Of a DNA stretch of 23,835 nt, positions 1 to 9,048 are shown piece after piece; the first letter of the stretch is position 1; the number at the start of each line of letters is the position of its first letter. Below the pieces are notes generated by a model. It did no database searches, was not told where the DNA came from, and saw nothing but the letters and a program-made list of their open reading frames with translations. Position numbers and translations under genes: made by a program. This DNA comes from Candidatus Shapirobacteria bacterium (lineage in GTDB: Bacteria > Patescibacteria > Microgenomatia > UBA12405): the NCBI GenBank assembly GCA_028710865.1, contig JAQTUF010000012.1:1-23835 (forward strand), given 5' to 3'.

Positions 1-1
1 A

Positions 2-778
2 AATTTCTTTGCCAAAACCAATCGGAATATTGGCAATAAACATTCTTTGTGATAATCCAGAATTCAAAACCGCTTGAATAAAATAATCTTTACTCAACCA
101 AGGCAACATTATCACCAAATAAACTAAAAATACACTTCCTATCTTTAATATCAGTTTAAATATCTTTTTCTCCTGAACAACTAAAAACATTATTGCCCAA
201 ATCAATGGGTAATTCTTAACTCCAGCTGCCAGTCCCCAAAATAAAACCATCAGCCACCATCTATCTATCCACCAAATACCTAATAAAAACAGGAAAATTG
301 CCACAATATCGTTTTGTCCCATTACTACCAGCGAATATAAAGTTATTGGATTAAAATACCAAAACAACGCTGCTAATTCTGCCTTATTAAGATCTTTTGT
401 TTCCCTTTTAACAATTTTAAAAATTAGCCAACCACTGATTAACCCCAACAATAATAAAGGAAATTTTGCCGCCAAGTTATACCTCATCACTTCCATATTA
501 AAAGCAGCTTGAGCACTACCACTTGCCAACCACTGGTCAAAACCACTCCCTCCAATAAATTTTGAAATTGGATAATGAATTTTTAACCACCAATAATGCG
601 CTGGAGGGTAATGGAAGTCTGGAATATCAAGTTTATGTGTAGCCAAATAAGAATAAATATCCCATACTTTCCCGTTTTCTAAGGCCGAATATCTCAACGT
701 TAATTTAGTATCTGGATGATAAGTTAACGGAGCTAAAAGTCCCCAAAACACCATTGCTAACAACAATATTTTTTTCAT
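2..778 (-). CDS. GT87-like polytopic membrane glycosyltransferase, C-terminus cut by window edge
   Basis: Reading the minus strand from an ATG at 778-776 gives 259 codons without a stop to the left edge, so the gene is partial at its 3' end. The product starts with a hydrophobic segment (MKKILLLAMVFWGLLAPL), followed by an extracytoplasmic loop rich in aromatic residues and acids (about residues 20-100), then repeated membrane helices. GQNDI (about 154-158) and AAGVKNYPLIW (about 184-194) resemble the conserved loop and K..P motifs of GT87/DUF2029-type polyprenyl-phosphate-dependent GT-C enzymes; that family link is from memory of the motifs. It is divergent from the large operon and shares its 38-bp intergenic region. 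It is probably the first gene of a second glycan operon or half of a divergent pair. The donor and acceptor cannot be read from the sequence. A general GT39/PIG-M-like GT-C protein is the main alternative. Confidence 0.8.
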   Translation of the reverse strand, partial: MKKILLLAMVFWGLLAPLTYHPDTKLTLRYSALENGKVWDIYSYLATHKLDIPDFHYPPAHYWWLKIHYPISKFIGGSGFDQWLASGSAQAAFNMEVMRYNLAAKFPLLLLGLISGWLIFKIVKRETKDLNKAELAALFWYFNPITLYSLVVMGQNDIVAIFLFLLGIWWIDRWWLMVLFWGLAAGVKNYPLIWAIMFLVVQEKKIFKLILKIGSVFLVYLVIMLPWLSKDYFIQAVLNSGLSQRMFIANIPIGFGKEI

Positions 779-816
779 ACTACTCTCAATAAAGTATAAC
801 AGTTATACTATTTTAG
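779..816. promoter_or_regulatory. compact divergent promoter with 17-bp perfect palindrome
   Basis: This is the only intergenic DNA in the window. Positions 793-809 read AGTATAAC-A-GTTATACT, a perfect inverted repeat with 8-bp arms around one base. Each arm supplies a TATACT hexamer (804-809 on plus, 798-793 on minus) that matches the bacterial -10 consensus at 5 of 6 positions. A start about 7 nt downstream would fall at 816-817 on plus, making the first operon gene leaderless, and near 786 on minus, giving an untranslated leader of about 8 nt. No convincing -35 box is visible on either side. The palindrome could instead be, or also be, an operator for a dimeric regulator. This is the only candidate promoter for both flanking genes, but promoter function is inferred. 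Confidence 0.55.
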
Positions 817-2472
817 ATGAAAATAAAAATTTTCATGGTAATTGCTATTATTTTTTTAGCCGGTCTGACCCGTTTTTACCATTTAGCCACTCTTCCTCCC
901 TCACTTTACTATGATGAACTTGACGCTGGATATCAAGCTCAGATTTTCAACAAGAATCATACTGATTACTACGGTAATAAATTTCCTGTCCATTTCCAAT
1001 CTTTTGGTGACTTTCGTACTTCACTAAATATTTATTCCATTGCTTTAGTTCAAAAAATAATTCCCGATCCCGATCTCTCTGTCAGAATTCCATCTGCCAT
1101 CTTTGGTGTTTTATCCGTTTTAATTATTTATTTGATTACTGGGTCGTTAATTCCTCCTTTTCTTTTAGCTATCTCACCATGGGCCATTCACTATAGCCGG
1201 ATAGGGTTTGAAGCTTCGGGTATGCTTCTTTTTATTTTACTGGGTATTTATTTTTGGCAAAGATTTATAAAACAAAATAAAGTTTACAATTTATACTTAT
1301 CATCTCTTTTTTTCTGTCTCTCCCCTTATTTTTATAGTACTGCCAAATTATTTTTAGTTTTTATTGCTCTCATATTATTTATCACTAGCCGCAAACAAAT
1401 TTTTTCTTTGGGTTTCAAGAAAATTTTTCTTTTAATTGTTTTCTCCATATTAGTTCTTACTCCAATGGCCCTAGATACTATTCGTGGAAAATCAGGTTTT
1501 CGTTTTCAATATATTGGAATTTTTACTCAACCTCATACTGAACAAATAGTAGACAGTCTTCGTTTTGAAGATGCCACCCTTAATCATCCAAATCAAATTG
1601 GTCTAAAAACAAGCTTTATTTCACGTCTTCTGCATAACAAATATCAATTAGTCCTAGACCGTTTTATAAAAAATTATTTTTCTTCTTTTTCAACTGATTT
1701 TCTCCTAATTGGTGGAGATTCTAATATTAGACATGGATTTGGTGGTAATTATGGACTTATCTATTTGTTAGATTCTGTTTTTATTATTTTAGGACTGCTT
1801 TCCTTTCTTTTTCAAAAGAAGAAATTACCTCTTTCCTCTTTATTTTTTTGGTGGCTGATTTTTTCACCAATCCCTTATGCTCTCACTCGTGACACCGATT
1901 CTCCTCATGCTACCCGTCTAATTCTTATGTTGCCTTCAATTATTTATTTTAGTTATTTAGGAATTGTCTATTCGATTAAAAAAATCTCTTGGACAAGATA
2001 TATTATCTTCTCGATTTACTTGCTCAGTTTTTTTGCTTTTTGTCATTATTATAAATACCATTATCCCAATCAGTCAGCCATGGAATGGCAAACTGGCATG
2101 AAAGAAACTGTTCTTGCTAGTAAAGAATATTCTTCCCCAAATATGGTTTTTTCTGACAGTTACATTTCTTTTGTTTCTTTTTTCCTTTCTTATTTTCCTT
2201 ATCCGCTACCATCAGGTGATTCTATCCAAAATCATTTAACTAATTTTTCTAACAACTCTTTCTCTGGGCAACTTCTTGATAAACATTTTTATTTTGGCAG
2301 AGTTAATTGGTCAAATCTAAATGAATTTTCTAAAGAAACACTTTATGTCATTCCAGAATCAGAATATCAAGCCCAGTCTTTATCTACCTCTTTCAAGATT
2401 CTAAAAAATATTCCCAAAAAATATACCAATCAGGAAGAATTTTATATAATCAAATTAGTATCAGACTTATGA
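817..2472 (+). CDS. GT39/ArnT-like membrane glycosyltransferase (paralogue 1)
   Basis: A 551-residue polytopic membrane protein. After a first helix (about residues 3-20) comes a large extracytoplasmic loop with the acidic pair D33-E34 in YYDELDAGY and a second acid, D65, in SFGDFRTSLNIY. The GT39/GT83 (PMT/ArnT) fold uses an acidic residue in this loop for catalysis. SVRIPSAIFG (about 88-97) and SPWAIHYSRIGFEA (about 120-133) follow, then about nine further hydrophobic segments and a soluble C-terminal domain of roughly 130 residues. It should transfer a sugar from a polyprenyl-phosphate donor at the outer membrane face; donor and acceptor are unknown. The ATG at 817 lies 7 nt after a -10-like hexamer, so the message is probably leaderless. 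It is the first gene of the operon and overlaps the next gene by 4 nt (ATGA). Confidence 0.85.
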   Translation: MKIKIFMVIAIIFLAGLTRFYHLATLPPSLYYDELDAGYQAQIFNKNHTDYYGNKFPVHFQSFGDFRTSLNIYSIALVQKIIPDPDLSVRIPSAIFGVLSVLIIYLITGSLIPPFLLAISPWAIHYSRIGFEASGMLLFILLGIYFWQRFIKQNKVYNLYLSSLFFCLSPYFYSTAKLFLVFIALILFITSRKQIFSLGFKKIFLLIVFSILVLTPMALDTIRGKSGFRFQYIGIFTQPHTEQIVDSLRFEDATLNHPNQIGLKTSFISRLLHNKYQLVLDRFIKNYFSSFSTDFLLIGGDSNIRHGFGGNYGLIYLLDSVFIILGLLSFLFQKKKLPLSSLFFWWLIFSPIPYALTRDTDSPHATRLILMLPSIIYFSYLGIVYSIKKISWTRYIIFSIYLLSFFAFCHYYKYHYPNQSAMEWQTGMKETVLASKEYSSPNMVFSDSYISFVSFFLSYFPYPLPSGDSIQNHLTNFSNNSFSGQLLDKHFYFGRVNWSNLNEFSKETLYVIPESEYQAQSLSTSFKILKNIPKKYTNQEEFYIIKLVSDL

Positions 2473-4136
2473 GTAAAAGAAAAGATATCTTTAAATTGAT
2501 TTTAATTTTAGTATTTGGACTATTTATTCGTTTAATTCTATTAGATAGAATTCCTGTTGGGATCAATGATGATGAACTTCATTTTGTTCTTAATGCCAAA
2601 AGTTTTTTTTATGGCCAAAATCTCTCTTTCTCAGAAATGTCCAGTGTTGTCTTTGCTCCAATAATTGGGCCTTTACCGCTTAACCTTTTTACTGTCAAAC
2701 TTCCATATGCCATTATTAGTATTTTTTCTGTCTTACTCCTTTACTCAATAGTTAAAAAGTTAACCAAAAGTTCCAATTTATCTCTTCTGATAGCTCTTGT
2801 TGCTTGTCTTAATCCTTGGAGTATTTATACTGCCCGCACTTCTTTTGACGCCCCATTAGCCATTTTTTTCTTTCTCTTATCCTTATATTTAATGGTCAAA
2901 GCCAAACCATTACCTATATTTTTGTCTATAATTACAGGGTTTCTAGCTTTTAATTCATATATTGGAACTAAAATTCTTTATTTTCCTTTTATTGCCATCT
3001 CTTCCTTTTATTGTTGGAAATTTTTAAACAAAAAACTTGGCAAACACTATTTACTAGTCACTCTTTTTTCTCTATTAATTACTCTTAATTTTATATTTTC
3101 TCTTTCCCATCAATCAGTCGGTCAACGACTTTCAGAGTTATGGACTCCAGCTTCACCTAAAATAGCCGCTCTGGTCAATAATGAAAGACGTGAGTCTCTA
3201 CGACCAGCACTTTCTCTTTTTACCAATAAATATACTATTTATTTTAGAGAGTCTTTTAAAAAATACCTTAATAATTTTTCTCCCAATGTACTGTTTTTAA
3301 CAGGAGATTCTGCTTTTACTGGATCTCTTTGGATTCATGGTTATTTTTATTATCTCGATATTTTATTGATAATTTTAGGAATTATTTTTCTTTATCATAA
3401 TTATCGTTATTTTTTATTTTTGATTTTATCTTTTATTTTAATCTCGCCAATACCAGAGGCTATTCGCTCTGATTCTATCCCAGCCTATGTTTTCCACTCA
3501 TCATTTCAATATCCTTTTCTTTTTGTTTTGCTTGGATCAGGAGCTTTTTATCTTTTTAAAAAAATTAAATCAAAACCACTAAAAATATTTTTTATATTCT
3601 TATATCTTTTAAGCTTTCTCAATTTTTTAAATATTTATTTTATAAAATCACCTGTATATCAATCCGAAAGCTTTGTTTTTAGTCATCGTCTGGTTAGTAA
3701 ATACTTAAATTTAGAAAACCAGAAAAATAGGAAAACTTATTTTTTAACCCAACAACCAGAACTCATGTTCCGTTCTTTCCTTTTTTACAACAATCTTTTT
3801 ACCCGACAAAATTTTCAACTAATTCAAAAAAGTTATTCTCAATCTCATGATTCTTTTACTTTTGGCTATGTTCATTTTATTAATAACGAAAATCTACTCC
3901 CCCAAGAAGGTGATTTTACTTTAATCTTCGATGTTAATAACTTTAATTTTGACGATCCCGGATCTTCCTTATTTGTTAGTCGTATTTCCGATGCTGGCAA
4001 AATCTTTTCAATTCATCATGGAACTTCCTGTCAAAATATTAAAATGGAAACTTTTGTTCACGATATAAAACTTTCTGATTTGAAAATAGAAAAATTAAAC
4101 GAAACTTATTTTTGTCATAAATTTATCACTATATGA
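2469..4136 (+). CDS. divergent GT39-like membrane glycosyltransferase (paralogue 2)
   Basis: A 555-residue polytopic protein built like its neighbours: N-terminal helix, acidic cluster D34-D35-E36 in GINDDELHF, VKLPYAIIS (about 76-84) and NPWSIYTARTSFDA (about 115-128), then several helices and a C-terminal soluble region of about 160 residues. It differs from the other GT39-like paralogues in the first loop. The GD(Y/F) segment carrying the second acid is replaced by SFSEMSSVVFAPIIGPLPLN, and the usual R before LP is K. It may use a different donor or have changed activity, though the DDE cluster is intact. It starts in an ATGA overlap with the upstream gene and has no Shine-Dalgarno sequence. 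Assignment to GT-C is firm by architecture; the exact family is less sure. Confidence 0.78.
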   Translation: MSKRKDIFKLILILVFGLFIRLILLDRIPVGINDDELHFVLNAKSFFYGQNLSFSEMSSVVFAPIIGPLPLNLFTVKLPYAIISIFSVLLLYSIVKKLTKSSNLSLLIALVACLNPWSIYTARTSFDAPLAIFFFLLSLYLMVKAKPLPIFLSIITGFLAFNSYIGTKILYFPFIAISSFYCWKFLNKKLGKHYLLVTLFSLLITLNFIFSLSHQSVGQRLSELWTPASPKIAALVNNERRESLRPALSLFTNKYTIYFRESFKKYLNNFSPNVLFLTGDSAFTGSLWIHGYFYYLDILLIILGIIFLYHNYRYFLFLILSFILISPIPEAIRSDSIPAYVFHSSFQYPFLFVLLGSGAFYLFKKIKSKPLKIFFIFLYLLSFLNFLNIYFIKSPVYQSESFVFSHRLVSKYLNLENQKNRKTYFLTQQPELMFRSFLFYNNLFTRQNFQLIQKSYSQSHDSFTFGYVHFINNENLLPQEGDFTLIFDVNNFNFDDPGSSLFVSRISDAGKIFSIHHGTSCQNIKMETFVHDIKLSDLKIEKLNETYFCHKFITI

Positions 4137-5788
4137 AATCCAAAAAAATATTTAATCTAATACTACTTCTTATTCTTTCAATTTTTACTTTCTATAGACT
4201 TCTACGCCCTGGTTATTTTTCTATGATGGATGATATGCATGTTTTCCGTCTTCAACAATTTGATCAGTGTCTCAAAGATGGTCAAATTCCTTGCCGCCTT
4301 ATTACTGATGGGGGATTAGGATATGGTTACCCTCTTTTTAATTATTATCCTCCGCTCTCATATTCCATTGCCGAAATTTTTCATTTCACCGGATTTAGTC
4401 TAATAAACAGTCTAAAGATAACATTTGCCATTTCCCATATCATTGGCCTTTTAGGTATGTATTTATTTGCTAATCTATTTTGGGGAGAAATAGGTGGAAT
4501 AATTTCTGCCATCCTTTTTCTCTTTGCTCCTTATCAAGCTACTAATGCCTTTGTTCGGGGAGATATAGCTGAATTACTTGCTATCAATATCATTCCTTGG
4601 ATTTTTTACTTTTTAACCAAATTTATTAATCAAAACAAAAATAAATTTGGACTAATTTTCTCATTATCTGCTCTACTACTAACTCATAACCTAGTTAGTC
4701 TAACCATCGCTCCCATTCTTTTAATTTACTCTCTTTTTCTCCTCTTAAAAAACAAAAAACTAAAAATAAATTCTATTACTAAATTATCTATTCCTGTTCT
4801 TTTTTCTATCGGACTTACTGCTTTTTTTATTCTACCTGCCCTTTTTGAAAAAAATCTAGTTACTGTTGAAACAATGACCCAAGGTTATTTTTATTATGTT
4901 AATCATTTTGCTACTCTCAAACAACTCTTTGTCTCTCGCTTTTGGGGTTATGGAGCTTCTCTCTGGGGCCCAATTGACGATATGGCTTTTTCAGTCGGCA
5001 TTGTTCAATGGATTTTACCTTTGATAGTAATCATATTATTTTTCCTTAAAAGAAATAAAAAGTATTTTCCTTTAATTATTCTATTTTCCCTTATTTCTTT
5101 GTTTTCCCTCTTTCTAACCCACAATAAATCCACCTTTATTTGGAAAATATTACCTTTTATGGCTTATTACCAATTTCCTTGGCGCTTTCTATCCATTGCC
5201 ATTTTTACTCTTTCATTTATTTCAGGGTCTATTGTTTTATTTATCAAAAAAAAGTTTCAAATTTTCTTTCTAATAATAGTTATTATTTCTACCCTTCTAC
5301 TAAATTTTTCTTATTTCAAAGAAGATATTTGGTATTCAAATTTAACCGATAATCAGGAACTTTCTCAAGATCGTTTAGTTGCTCAAAGTGGCGCAGGTCT
5401 AAAAGATTATTGGCCAAAATTTGGACAAAACTTTCCAACTTCATTTGCCCCAAATCAACCAATTAGTTCCAATGATATCAATATAAATTACTTCTATAAA
5501 AATAGTCGGCAGGTGAATCTTATTGCTAATGTTGATTCTGACGGTACAATTACTATTCCTCTGGTTTATTTTCCAAATTGGTATCTTACTATTGACGGTC
5601 AACCATCAGAAATTAAAATAGATCCTGACCTAGGACTAATTAAATTTGATGTTCAAAAAGGGAATCATACTATCTTTTTGGAGCTTAAAAACACCCCAAT
5701 CCGTAACATTGCTAACATAATCAGTTTGATTTCCTTATTTTTAATCATAATTTTAATCTTTAAATCAAAATTTAAAAATGAAAAATAA
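4133..5788 (+). CDS. PTPS_related (PF10131-type) YfhO-like membrane protein
   Basis: A 551-residue polytopic protein unlike the GT39 paralogues around it. It has an N-terminal helix, then MMDDMHVFRLQQ (D33-D34), the stretch GYGYPLFNYYPPLSY (about 63-77), and VRGDIAELLAINIIPW (about 140-155). These are hallmarks of the membrane family named '6-pyruvoyl-tetrahydropterin synthase related', which despite its name is not a pterin enzyme and resembles YfhO and GT-C glycosyltransferases. About ten helices are followed by a beta-rich soluble domain (about 450-520) with FPNWYLTIDGQ, then a final C-terminal helix near 525-545. It probably transfers a sugar at the outer membrane face; this is inferred from family and context. 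It overlaps the genes before and after it by 4 and 11 nt. Confidence 0.8.
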   Translation: MKSKKIFNLILLLILSIFTFYRLLRPGYFSMMDDMHVFRLQQFDQCLKDGQIPCRLITDGGLGYGYPLFNYYPPLSYSIAEIFHFTGFSLINSLKITFAISHIIGLLGMYLFANLFWGEIGGIISAILFLFAPYQATNAFVRGDIAELLAINIIPWIFYFLTKFINQNKNKFGLIFSLSALLLTHNLVSLTIAPILLIYSLFLLLKNKKLKINSITKLSIPVLFSIGLTAFFILPALFEKNLVTVETMTQGYFYYVNHFATLKQLFVSRFWGYGASLWGPIDDMAFSVGIVQWILPLIVIILFFLKRNKKYFPLIILFSLISLFSLFLTHNKSTFIWKILPFMAYYQFPWRFLSIAIFTLSFISGSIVLFIKKKFQIFFLIIVIISTLLLNFSYFKEDIWYSNLTDNQELSQDRLVAQSGAGLKDYWPKFGQNFPTSFAPNQPISSNDININYFYKNSRQVNLIANVDSDGTITIPLVYFPNWYLTIDGQPSEIKIDPDLGLIKFDVQKGNHTIFLELKNTPIRNIANIISLISLFLIIILIFKSKFKNEK

Positions 5789-7427
5789 AATTATTTTTAT
5801 TTCCTTACTTTTACTTGCTTTTCTTTTACGATTTTGGCAACTTAATAAATTCCCAGTTAGTCCAAATTGGGATGAAATTAGTCATGGTTACAATGCCTAT
5901 AGCCTTCTAAAAACTGGTAAAGATCAATGGGGAATATCTTGGCCAATTTTTAATTTCCGTGCTTACGGTGATTACCCCACCACCATAAATATGTATCTTT
6001 CAATTCCTTTTATATATCTTTTTGGATTAAATGTTTGGTCTATTCGTCTAATTTCAGCCCTTTGTGGTTTTGGTTTTGTTATCGTTTCCTATTTCTTAGG
6101 AAAAGAAATTTTCAAAAACAAAAAATTATCCTATTTACTCATGTTTTTAGTTGTAATCTCTCCTTGGACTTTTTTCCCATCAAGAGGTGTTTTTCAAGCA
6201 ACAGTTGCTCAATTTTTCTTTTCTTTAGGTATTTTATTTTTAATCAAATCCATCAAAAAAATAAATTTTTTCCCACTTGGAATCTTTTTTAGTTCAATTT
6301 CTGCTTATGCCTACCATAACACCAAAATTATTATTCCAATTCTACTTTTAGTTTATTTCGTAATTTTTTGGAAAAAACTGAAACTCAAATTTTACCAACA
6401 TAAAAAACCTTTCTTATTTGGATTTTTAATCCTATTTGTTCTAATAACCCCTCAAATAATAAATGTCTTTAATAAAGACGCTCAAGCTCGTAGTCGTTGG
6501 GTTTTTGCCATTAACCCGGCAACTATCAACCAAATTGAAAACAATAGAAACAATTTTACTGGTAATCCTTTAATTGGAAAACTTCTTTATAACCGGGTCA
6601 CCACCTTTTCATTGATTACTGCTAAAAATTATCTTGGCTTTTTAAATCCCAAAATTCTGTTTTTTAACAGCACTCAAAATTTTCAATTTAATATTCCTAA
6701 TACCGGAGTTCTTTATTCTATTTGTTTACCTTTTTATTATATTGGTCTCATTTTTTTAATCACCAAATTTTTCAAAAAAGACAAAAAATCTATCTTTTTA
6801 ATTTTATGGTTTTTAATTGGTCTTGTTCCAGCAGTGGTTACCGTTGGTGATTTTCCTATTATTCGAGCAATGACTATTCTACCTCTACCTCAAATTTTTA
6901 TAGTTTTTGGTCTCTCCCAAACAATTATTTTTCTTAAAAAAGATAAAATAAAAACATCATTTTTAACCTTATTTTTAATTATTTTATCTATTCAATCGTT
7001 TAAATATTTTCAAAAATATTTTACTACCTACGCTACTGATCATTCAAATTCATGGCAATATGGTTATCAACAAGTCGTTGACTTTATCAAATCTAACTAT
7101 CATGACTATGATCAAATCATTCTCACTAAAAAATATGGTGAAGCTCATGAATTTATTCTATTTTACTGGCCATGGAACCCACTTACATACCAAAATGATC
7201 CAAAACTAAACTGGGATTATCATGCTGATTGGTACTGGGTTAATGCCTTTGATAAATTTAAATTTATCAACGATTGGGAAATTAAAGAAGAAACAAAAAA
7301 TATAAAACAAAAAACTCTTTTAATCACTTCTCCCAACAATTATAATCTAGAAAATAACCAGCTTATTAAGACTATCTATTTTCTTGATGGCCAACCAGTA
7401 TTCGATATTTTAAAACTAAATGAATAA
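5778..7427 (+). CDS. GT39/ArnT-like membrane glycosyltransferase (paralogue 3)
   Basis: A 549-residue polytopic protein with the full signature of the tandem family: D32-E33 in PNWDEISHGYNAYS, TGKDQWG (about 46-52), D65 in AYGDYPTT, IRLISALCG (about 89-97) and SPWTFFPSRGVFQA (about 128-141). About ten helices follow. The C-terminal soluble part includes WQYGYQQVVDFIK and the conserved pattern of an (I/Y)xLTxxY strand followed by an aromatic FILFYW stretch, also seen in the next two genes. By family it transfers sugar from a polyprenyl-phosphate carrier outside the cytoplasm. The ATG at 5778 gives an 11-nt overlap with the upstream gene. MKNKIIFISLLLLAFLLRF matches the starts of its paralogues, which supports this start codon. 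Confidence 0.85.
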   Translation: MKNKIIFISLLLLAFLLRFWQLNKFPVSPNWDEISHGYNAYSLLKTGKDQWGISWPIFNFRAYGDYPTTINMYLSIPFIYLFGLNVWSIRLISALCGFGFVIVSYFLGKEIFKNKKLSYLLMFLVVISPWTFFPSRGVFQATVAQFFFSLGILFLIKSIKKINFFPLGIFFSSISAYAYHNTKIIIPILLLVYFVIFWKKLKLKFYQHKKPFLFGFLILFVLITPQIINVFNKDAQARSRWVFAINPATINQIENNRNNFTGNPLIGKLLYNRVTTFSLITAKNYLGFLNPKILFFNSTQNFQFNIPNTGVLYSICLPFYYIGLIFLITKFFKKDKKSIFLILWFLIGLVPAVVTVGDFPIIRAMTILPLPQIFIVFGLSQTIIFLKKDKIKTSFLTLFLIILSIQSFKYFQKYFTTYATDHSNSWQYGYQQVVDFIKSNYHDYDQIILTKKYGEAHEFILFYWPWNPLTYQNDPKLNWDYHADWYWVNAFDKFKFINDWEIKEETKNIKQKTLLITSPNNYNLENNQLIKTIYFLDGQPVFDILKLNE

Positions 7428-9048
7428 AAAAAATAAAATTTTTTTAACCATCATTATTTTAATCTCATTTTTGATTAGATTTTATAAAAGCTGGGATTAC
7501 CCTTCACTTCTTTGGGATGAAGCTGCCCTTGGTTACAATACTTATTCAATCTTACAAACAGGCAGAGATGAATATGGTCAAGTTTTACCTATAATTTTCA
7601 AGTCGTTTGGAGATTACAAACCAGGGCTCTATGTCTATCTTTGTCTACCTTTTGTTAAAATATTTGGTCTTAATCAACTTTCTACCAGGCTTCCTTCGAT
7701 TATATTAGGATCTCTTCTGCCACTTTTCATTTATTTTCTTATTAAAGAAATAAATCCAAAATCACACAAAATTGCTCTGTTAGCCGCTTTAGTTACTGCT
7801 TTTAACCCTTATAATATTCACTTTAGTCGGGGAGCTTGGGAAACTAATATTCTTACTTTCGAATTAGTCACCGCTTCTTTTCTATTTTATCGATACATCA
7901 ACCGTCAAAAAACTAAATATCTATTTTTCTCGGCCATAATTTTTGGATTATCTCTCTTCACTTACCAAGCCGGTAAAATGATCAGTCTTTTCCTTATTAT
8001 CGTTTTATATCTACTCAATTTTAAACAAATAAAAATAAAACAACTGTTTTTCAACTTTGTCATCCCTTTAGCTATTTTTAGTATTCCCATTTTATGGGGG
8101 CTTGTTTTCACTAATAATGGCAATCGTCTAAAAGTAGTTAGCCTTTTTTCCTATCCTAGAAATGAATCCGAAATTCAAACTATTATTTCTGAAACTAACA
8201 AACTTGATTATCAAATTTTTTATAATCCCATCAATTTCTTTAGTAGAAATTTCCTTTCTCGATATTTCAATCACTTTTCACCTCGATTTTTAACTTTTGA
8301 AGGCGATTGGCAAAATCCTAGACATTCACCCCCATATATTGGAGTTATTCTTTATCCTAGTTTAATATTTTTAGTTTTCGGAATATTTTTTGCCTTCTCT
8401 AAAAAAAATAATAAAATTAATCTGTTCTTTATTCTATGGCTACTTTTAGCTCCTATTCCCGCATCTCTTACCAAAGATTCAGTTCAATCAGTCAGGGCTA
8501 TGTCCTTTTCTGTTCCATTAATTTATTTCATTAGTTTAGGAATTTATTCTTTCTTTAAAAAATATAATTATCTTTTATTAAAATTATCTGTTGTTTTACT
8601 CTACTTACTTTCCTTTATTTATTACGGCGACCTTTATTTAAATCATATGGTTAAAAAAAGTCCCATCGACTTTATTTATGGCTATCAACAAGCGATTAAT
8701 TATGTCATAAAAAATCAAGATAAATTTGATCGAATATACATGACTGATTACTATGGACAACCATATATCTATTATCTTTTTTATTCCCAATACCCACCCA
8801 TCAAATATCAGCAACAAGCGGTTCTTGAAGATGCCACCTTAGATACCGGTCACATTAAAACTATTGATAATATCCATTTTGAAACTGCCCAATTTAATTT
8901 TATTCAAGATCATCCTGGAACACTCGGGATCTTTTCTCAAGAAGAAATTTATCGACAAGGAATAGATCAAAGACCAGAGTTCTCTAAATTTATTCCATTA
9001 AGTCCTATTGGTAATATTTCTACTTTTTATGCTTATGAAAACCCATAA
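7420..9048 (+). CDS. GT39/ArnT-like membrane glycosyltransferase (paralogue 4)
   Basis: A 542-residue polytopic protein. The first loop carries D33-E34 in LLWDEAALGYNTYS, TGRDEYG (about 47-53) and D65 in KSFGDYKPGLYVYL; TRLPSIILG (about 89-97) and NPYNIHFSRGAWE (about 129-141) follow. It is visibly closest to the next gene, sharing DEAALGYN, FKSFGDYKPG.YVYL and IHFSRGAWE, so the two look like a recent tandem duplicate. About ten helices precede a soluble C-terminal domain containing YGYQQAINYVI and GQPYIYYLFYSQYPP. A role as an outer-face glycosyltransferase using a polyprenyl-linked sugar is inferred from the family. It starts 8 nt inside the upstream gene (ATGAATAA) with no Shine-Dalgarno sequence. 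Confidence 0.86.
   Translation: MNKKNKIFLTIIILISFLIRFYKSWDYPSLLWDEAALGYNTYSILQTGRDEYGQVLPIIFKSFGDYKPGLYVYLCLPFVKIFGLNQLSTRLPSIILGSLLPLFIYFLIKEINPKSHKIALLAALVTAFNPYNIHFSRGAWETNILTFELVTASFLFYRYINRQKTKYLFFSAIIFGLSLFTYQAGKMISLFLIIVLYLLNFKQIKIKQLFFNFVIPLAIFSIPILWGLVFTNNGNRLKVVSLFSYPRNESEIQTIISETNKLDYQIFYNPINFFSRNFLSRYFNHFSPRFLTFEGDWQNPRHSPPYIGVILYPSLIFLVFGIFFAFSKKNNKINLFFILWLLLAPIPASLTKDSVQSVRAMSFSVPLIYFISLGIYSFFKKYNYLLLKLSVVLLYLLSFIYYGDLYLNHMVKKSPIDFIYGYQQAINYVIKNQDKFDRIYMTDYYGQPYIYYLFYSQYPPIKYQQQAVLEDATLDTGHIKTIDNIHFETAQFNFIQDHPGTLGIFSQEEIYRQGIDQRPEFSKFIPLSPIGNISTFYAYENP

Noticed and set aside
5140..5352. Additional short open frames on the plus strand inside large genes (also at 6035-6292, 20361-20555 and 22415-22618)
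   Set aside because: They lie wholly inside well-supported genes in another frame, have no recognisable motifs, and their composition is what AT-rich DNA produces by chance.
4133..5788. Pterin synthesis role suggested by the family name '6-pyruvoyl-tetrahydropterin synthase related'
   Set aside because: The protein is a polytopic membrane protein with YfhO/GT-C-like architecture and none of the soluble PTPS zinc-site motifs; the context is glycan synthesis.
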